Below, one piece after another: positions 59,736 through 64,000 of a stretch of 64,000 nt of DNA. This DNA is from Oscillospiraceae bacterium (GTDB lineage: Bacteria; Bacillota; Clostridia; Oscillospirales; Acutalibacteraceae): contig JAKVOA010000001.1 in the NCBI GenBank assembly GCA_022483045.1, forward strand, positions 1,654,501-1,718,500, written 5' to 3'. How positions within the stretch are numbered: the stretch's first letter is position 1; the number at the start of each line of letters is the position of its first letter. The notes beneath the pieces were generated by a model. That model had not been told where the DNA came from. It was given only the letters and a program-made list of their open reading frames with translations, and did no database searches. The position numbers and the translations under genes are program-made.

Positions 59736-60667
59736 TTCGCGAAACACTGTTCCAGATGACAACCCCCTACCGCCAGGATGTCAAAGTAGACGGCTTTCGC
59801 TTTGGCAGCGGCACAAAAGCAGCCTGCATTGTCGGCGCAATGCGCGGCAATGAGATTCAGCAGCTGTACGTCTGCTCCCAACTGGTCAAGACTTTACAGG
59901 AACTAGAGCAACACGGCAACATCGCTAAGGGACAGGAGATTTTGGTGATTCCCTCGGTCAACCATTTCTCTATGAATGTCGGCAAGCGCTTTTGGGCCAG
60001 CGACGGCACCGATATTAACCGCATGTTTCCGGGGTACTCCCTGGGGGAAACAACGCAGCGTGTAGCAGAGGGCGTCTTTTCTGCTGTGCGCGGCTATCAA
60101 TATGGCATTCAGTTTGCTAGTTTTTATATGCCGGGTGACTTTGTTCCACACGTGCGTATGATGGAAACCGGCTATCAGACGACAAGCCTCGCAAATCTCT
60201 TTGGTATGCCTTATATTGTTCTGCGCCAGCCCGATCCCTTTGATACAACTACACTGAACTACAACTGGCAGCTGTGGGAAACAAACGCATTTTCCGTTTA
60301 TACAAAAGAAACCGACTGCATTGATGAAGCTTCTGCCCGCCAGGCTGTTGGAGCTGTGTTGCGATTTTTAAGCCGGTGCGGCATACTGCACTACGAATGC
60401 CACGGCGGATACGTTTCGGCCGTGGTCAAGGAAGAAGAGATGGCGTCGGTTCTAAGTGGAGCAGGCGGTATTTTCCGCCGCTACAAAGGACCGGGCGACG
60501 AAGTGGTATGGGGCGAACCGATCGCTGAAATTCTCGATCCGCTCACCGGCGCCCAGATCTCTGAAATGACAGCCTCGACAAGCGGTATTCTGTTTTTTGC
60601 GCATAAAAAGCCGTTAATCAATCAGCATGAAGTGGCTTTTCGCATCGTACGCCGCCTGCACGCTTAA
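59732..60667 (+). CDS. Aspartoacylase/AstE-family paralogue lacking metal ligands
   Basis: A 311-residue paralogue of the preceding protein; they align without gaps over the key segments. The zinc motif GTHGDE has become AMRGNE (Arg38 replaces His, Glu41 stays), IDIHAS has become IQFASF (Ala129 replaces His) and the catalytic glutamate position is Tyr190. DINRMFPG is kept. It is therefore probably not a zinc hydrolase, but a partner or regulator of its neighbour or a binding protein. The reading frame is intact and the ATGA overlap implies coupled translation. Confidence 0.88.
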   Translation: MIRETLFQMTTPYRQDVKVDGFRFGSGTKAACIVGAMRGNEIQQLYVCSQLVKTLQELEQHGNIAKGQEILVIPSVNHFSMNVGKRFWASDGTDINRMFPGYSLGETTQRVAEGVFSAVRGYQYGIQFASFYMPGDFVPHVRMMETGYQTTSLANLFGMPYIVLRQPDPFDTTTLNYNWQLWETNAFSVYTKETDCIDEASARQAVGAVLRFLSRCGILHYECHGGYVSAVVKEEEMASVLSGAGGIFRRYKGPGDEVVWGEPIAEILDPLTGAQISEMTASTSGILFFAHKKPLINQHEVAFRIVRRLHA

Positions 60668-60750
60668 AAATTCTGCACGGCGGCTGGCCTATATTCCTTT
60701 TTATTTTTGCAAAAACGCCGCATGATCTTTTCAAACCGCCTATAAATGAA

Positions 60751-60792
60751 ATCACCCCCGATTACAGAAGAAAATCTGCAACCGGGGGTGAT
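60751..60792. terminator. Long hairpin after the aspartoacylase genes
   Basis: ATCACCCCCG (60751-60760) pairs with CGGGGGTGAT (60783-60792), with a further paired core inside. There is no T run on the plus strand. A second hairpin, GCGGGTA/TACCCGC, lies at 60836-60851. Confidence 0.6.
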
Positions 60793-60884
60793 GTATTGTA
60801 AAAGGCAAAATCGAATCAAAAACTTTTTAGGAAGCGGGTAAATACCCGCGCTGCCTCCTTATGGCTTTCTCAAATCACTGAATT

Positions 60885-61092
60885 TTACGCTTCTTTTTGG
60901 TTATTGGTAACCAGCAGAATGACTGCAGCGGCAGCAATAGCTACGCCGAGTCCTATAAAGAGGTGCATTCTGTTATCACCAGAAGACAGGAAAAGCAGTT
61001 TCGTGTAATTTGGCAGGTAATTAATACTGCCTTTTGTAAAGAAGGCGATTGGCTTTCCTGAAAGACACCGTCTCAGCCGCAGCTTTTTCAGG
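60885..61092 (-). pseudogene. Fragment ending in a membrane-anchor-like C-terminus
   Basis: An open minus-strand frame, overlapping the end of the TetR gene in another phase, ends with SSGDNRMHLFIGLGVAIAA and a further hydrophobic run, then TNNQKEA and stop. A GDN motif, hydrophobic helix and short charged tail resemble the anchor of wall-sorted surface proteins. No start with a ribosome site is present apart from an internal ATG at 60968, which would give 27 residues. It may be a decayed gene end or a small single-span protein. Confidence 0.35.
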
Positions 61093-61726
61093 TCATCTGA
61101 TACAGCTCTCTCACACGCTCAATGTAACTGTCAATCTGCCTTTTTGCAGCTTTCATGGATTCCTCATTTGCAGCATCTTTGCTCATAGAGAGCTGCTGCA
61201 AAAAGCAGAAAAAGCTGTTGCAGCAATACTGTGCCTCTTCCTTTGGTGGTAAAAACTTTCTCATAGAACCATCTGTATAACCATTTTTATAAGCATGAAC
61301 CAATATCCCAACGGGGTCAAAATATTTCCGCATTCTTTTGTAGCCCTCGTCGCGCTCCAGTCCATGGCGGTAAATATAAATATCGAATTCTCCTTTTAGG
61401 GAAAAAAACTGTGGCTTGCTTAGATACACCTGCTCCAAACTGAAGAGAAATTCTATCACAATTTCAATGCCCTTATCCGTGCTTCGTTTCAGAGACTCAA
61501 TCCGCTCGCCGTCAAGCTGGTAAATATGCCGGCCAATCCAGCCAAATGTCTGCAAAACCAAATCTACTTTGCTGTCAAAATACCGATTGACCGACCGCAG
61601 CGTAATGTTGCAGCACTGCGAAATCTTTTCAAGCGACGTCTGTTCAATTCCGCTTTCTAAGAAGCATTTATTTGCGGCGGCAAGCACCTTTTCAATATTT
61701 TTTTCCCTGATTTCTTCATTTGGCAT
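61088..61726 (-). CDS. TetR-family regulator
   Basis: A 212-residue regulator. The helix-turn-helix is in ANKCFLESGIEQTSLEKISQ and NITLRSVNRYFDSKVDLVLQ; the rest is helical with no recognisable ligand motif. The family phrase is weaker than in the TetR protein at 54.4 kb. I start at ATG 61726, preceded by AGGGG about ten bases away; the frame continues upstream but without a ribosome site. Its gene lies between the aspartoacylase pair and a gene-poor stretch, so its target is not evident. Confidence 0.85.
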   Translation of the reverse strand: MPNEEIREKNIEKVLAAANKCFLESGIEQTSLEKISQCCNITLRSVNRYFDSKVDLVLQTFGWIGRHIYQLDGERIESLKRSTDKGIEIVIEFLFSLEQVYLSKPQFFSLKGEFDIYIYRHGLERDEGYKRMRKYFDPVGILVHAYKNGYTDGSMRKFLPPKEEAQYCCNSFFCFLQQLSMSKDAANEESMKAAKRQIDSYIERVRELYQMT

Positions 61727-62902
61727 GGCTCTAATCCCCTTCAGTATCTTCATCCCACAGCTCTTGTTTTTTCTGCAAGTATCTGTCCATAAAAGGAATT
61801 GGTACTGTCCGGAGAACGCGAATCCGTATTTCAAAATCCGTTTAGGCCATAACCTGCATAAATTTCCGCTCATTTGTTTTTGGTTTCCGTTAAAGTGGAA
61901 AGCAAAATTCAATTTCATTTATCTGGAGATAAAGATTTCCTATGTTTGGATTTTACCACAATTTTTTACCATATTCAATCTTTTACCGAATTATGTGAAA
62001 TGTTTTATGCACATTTTTGATAAATGGAAGAAAAGGGTAGAAGGCCCCTAACTTATTTCCCGCGTTTTCAAAAAAGCACGGTCGTTAGTCGGGAAAATTC
62101 TGATGCAACTTTACACACAAAAATGAATACTGCTTCCGACACGTGCAAATGCTAAAAAAGGAAGCAGGACCTAGCCAACTTTGCTTTTCAAAAACTCACC
62201 GCTTTTGCAAATACAGTATACAAAATATTTTATCAAAAGAGTGTGATATGTTATGAATAACGGCTGAGTGTACTGAATGACTGTAAAACCCCCTTGTTTT
62301 TGTGTAAGATCTATTTTTCACAATCCAATACCACCAATCACGGAGATTTTTGAAGGAAATTTTTGGGCCCGTCATCTCATGCACATCTGTTTTCATCGGA
62401 GGACTGTACCACAGGTACCTTTCTGCGAAAGAGCAAAGGCATAATATTTATTCATACAACATGTTATATGATATATTCGCTTATAAAATCCTCACTCCTA
62501 TGTATTGAACTCTCCGCCTGTTTACAGGCAACAGGCCACGTTATGAATAATATTTGTCATGTTAAATGACATAACTGTCCAAAAAAAATCGCGCTGTAAA
62601 GCGCGTGTTTCGGCCTTCTTTGTTCATTTATATTCAGCCACATAATTTGACAAAATGCACACGAAAAAGTTGTAAGCTTGAGCTGCTCCCTCATTCAACC
62701 TTTGCTAAGGATATGTTCGATATACAAAGGACGGCTTACAGTACGCTCTGCAGCACTCTTGCCTCTCTTAAAACAACACTTTTACAGAAAAAGGTTGCTT
62801 TTTTCGCTTCCTGCCGCTATGCTATAAAAAGTCGAATTGCAAAAACACTACAGACAGAAACCGGCACCATTGGCCGCTGTGTCCTGCTAGGAGCAGAAAA
62901 GC
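61727..62902. other. AT-rich, gene-poor stretch
   Basis: Nearly 1.2 kb with clearly lower GC than the rest. Only short open frames without ribosome sites or recognisable domains are present; one minus-strand frame at 62196-62396 (with NLRDWWYWIVKNRSY) could be a gene remnant. A small hairpin CGCG-CTGTAAAG-CGCG lies near 62590. Confidence 0.5.
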
Positions 62903-63292
62903 ATGAATAGAAAAACATATTTTTTGAGTTTTATGATACTGCTGGTTATTGAAATTATGATTGCGCTGTTTGTTCACGATTCATTTATCCGCCCCTATCT
63001 TGGAGATATGTTGGTTACAGTACTGCTGTGCTGTTTGCTGCGCTGCCTCTTTCCACGCCGCCCAAAGCTCTTGGCTCTGTGGGTCTTTCTATTCAGCGCG
63101 GCTGTGGAGTTTTCTCAATTATTGGGGCTTGCCGACCGTCTCGGAATCCGCAGTGGAGCCCTGCAAACGATATTGGGGGCAACTTTCGACTGGAAAGATA
63201 TTTTCTGCTACCTCTGCGGCTGTATTTTGTTTTTCCTTGCAGAAAAAGCATTGCTAAAAAGAAAAATCAAAAATAAGGGAGCAGCTTTATGA
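62903..63292 (+). CDS. DUF2809-like membrane protein
   Basis: A 129-residue protein with four hydrophobic segments. VEFSQLLGLADRL, ILGATFDWKDIFCYLCGC and the basic tail KRKIKNK match my memory of DUF2809/VanZ-like small membrane proteins, whose function is unknown. TAGGAGC lies before the ATG. Its stop overlaps the next start (ATGA). Confidence 0.8.
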   Translation: MNRKTYFLSFMILLVIEIMIALFVHDSFIRPYLGDMLVTVLLCCLLRCLFPRRPKLLALWVFLFSAAVEFSQLLGLADRLGIRSGALQTILGATFDWKDIFCYLCGCILFFLAEKALLKRKIKNKGAAL

Positions 63293-63822
63293 GAAGAAAA
63301 GTGCCCGCTTCACACGCTGCAGCCTTTAAAGGATATCATGTGGCAGTCTTTCTGCTGCCGCTTGGGTGCACTTTGCTGCTCGTCTTTTTTCTCGCCTTTT
63401 GTACACCCTTTTTTCGCTGGCTGGCAGGCGCCTCTATACTCGGATCTCTTTTACTGTTCGTACTGCTGCTTGCTTCCTTTGGTCTGCTGTACCTTGTCAT
63501 CTCCGGATGGATTAACCGCCCTTTTACCAAAGAAAACAATCAAATCACGCGGACCTATGAAAAGGGCAAAGACGCTGAGCAGCTCCTTCGTTCACTGTCT
63601 AACATGAAGCATAAACCGCGTTCCCCTTTAGCATCTTTTACCCTGCATATGAGTCTGTCGTCCGCTCTTTGTGAGTTAGGAAGATACGATGAAAGCTTGA
63701 CCTACTTAGAAAAAGCCGATGCGGCAGCTGCGGCAGAAAAAGATAAAAAGCTGGCGGAAGCAGTTCAGCAGCAGCGCAAAACGGTTTTGGAAAAGCAGCA
63801 GGCATTACAGGTGAAAAAATAA
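63289..63822 (+). CDS. Unknown membrane protein with helical C-terminal domain
   Basis: A 177-residue protein. Two membrane helices (about residues 18-40, VAVFLLPLGCTLLLVFFLAF, and 48-70) precede a cytoplasmic part with a TPR-like helix pair (LHMSLSSALCELGRYDESLT, YLEKADAAAAAEKDKK). Co-translated with the DUF2809-like gene. No known function. Confidence 0.78.
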   Translation: MRRKVPASHAAAFKGYHVAVFLLPLGCTLLLVFFLAFCTPFFRWLAGASILGSLLLFVLLLASFGLLYLVISGWINRPFTKENNQITRTYEKGKDAEQLLRSLSNMKHKPRSPLASFTLHMSLSSALCELGRYDESLTYLEKADAAAAAEKDKKLAEAVQQQRKTVLEKQQALQVKK

Positions 63823-64000
63823 TGCTGTACAGCAAGCAGAGTTCCTTTTGGGAAACAAGCTGCCGTTTCTTTTTCCGCCGATAGGCTCGCTGCCCGGCAC
63901 TGCTGCAGGTATTTCCCTACTGGCTTAAACACAGAGCCTTGTCAGCGGCAGCGCCGCCGCCTTTGCAAAAATCCGCGAAGTATTTGCTTCCTTAACGTTT
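63823..64000. other. Right end of window
   Basis: No gene that I can support in the final 178 bases. Confidence 0.4.

Noticed and set aside
62196-62396. 66-codon minus-strand open frame with NLRDWWYWIVKN
   Set aside because: Natural-looking in part but without ribosome site, neighbours or a recognised family; noted only as a possible remnant.
62605-62910. 101-codon plus-strand open frame before the DUF2809-like gene
   Set aside because: No ribosome site, odd composition, and it overruns the well-supported start at 62903.

Overview
The window looks like chromosomal DNA of a spore-forming, strictly anaerobic clostridium, most likely of the Oscillospirales (Ruminococcaceae or Caproicibacterium-like). 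This is inferred from pyruvate:ferredoxin oxidoreductase, the [FeFe]-hydrogenase maturase HydG, SpoVAC/SpoVAD, VanW, GTP-dependent PEP carboxykinase, a DNA polymerase I without proofreading residues, strong AGGAGG ribosome sites and frequent GTG/TTG starts. Base composition is moderately GC-rich except for an AT-rich, gene-poor stretch at 61.7-62.9 kb. I see no tRNA, rRNA, insertion sequence or CRISPR array.

Layout. 0-9.6 kb: start of queT with a candidate preQ1 riboswitch, a CNNM/CBS membrane protein, nifJ, an HtrA protease and a large serine hydrolase. 7.7-15 kb: a minus-strand operon of a UgtP-type glycosyltransferase, cysteine desulfurase, ThiI, CinA, a small unknown protein and the hydrolase; the desulfurase can supply sulfur to ThiI. 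15-21.4 kb: VanW protein, GT2 glycosyltransferase, NAD synthetase, then spoVAC-spoVAD. 21.5-28.7 kb (minus): VWA protein, MoxR ATPase, an unknown membrane protein, CstA-type transporter and a phosphohexomutase. 29-33.2 kb: a small conserved protein with a near-consensus promoter, a ComEC-like metallo-hydrolase lipoprotein, a repeat-rich membrane protein and a tRNA-dihydrouridine synthase. 33.3-48.5 kb: mostly housekeeping (pentapeptide-repeat protein, polA, rlmA, rimI, a membrane-bound XRE regulator, tsaD, pckG, rsmE, an SDR, a peptide-binding lipoprotein, hydG, an FMN-dependent oxidoreductase).

48.5-55 kb is an accessory sulfur-type locus. From a perfect consensus promoter runs thioredoxin (CGHC), a signal-less arylsulfotransferase-like propeller protein, and an SsuBCA/TauABC-type ABC transporter. 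A TauE/SafE-type exporter and a TetR regulator, apparently leaderless, diverge just beyond it. The likely job is uptake and cytoplasmic handling of an organic sulfur compound.

55.6-60.7 kb is a second accessory locus: circularly permuted ATP-grasp, alpha-E protein, transglutaminase-like protein and two aspartoacylase/AstE-like proteins. The second of these has lost its zinc-binding histidines and the catalytic glutamate. Each of the two transcription units has a promoter followed within a few bases by an intrinsic terminator, suggesting shared attenuation. This is my best candidate for an under-described system. The right end holds a second TetR regulator, a decayed fragment ending in a membrane anchor, the gene-poor stretch and a DUF2809-like membrane operon.
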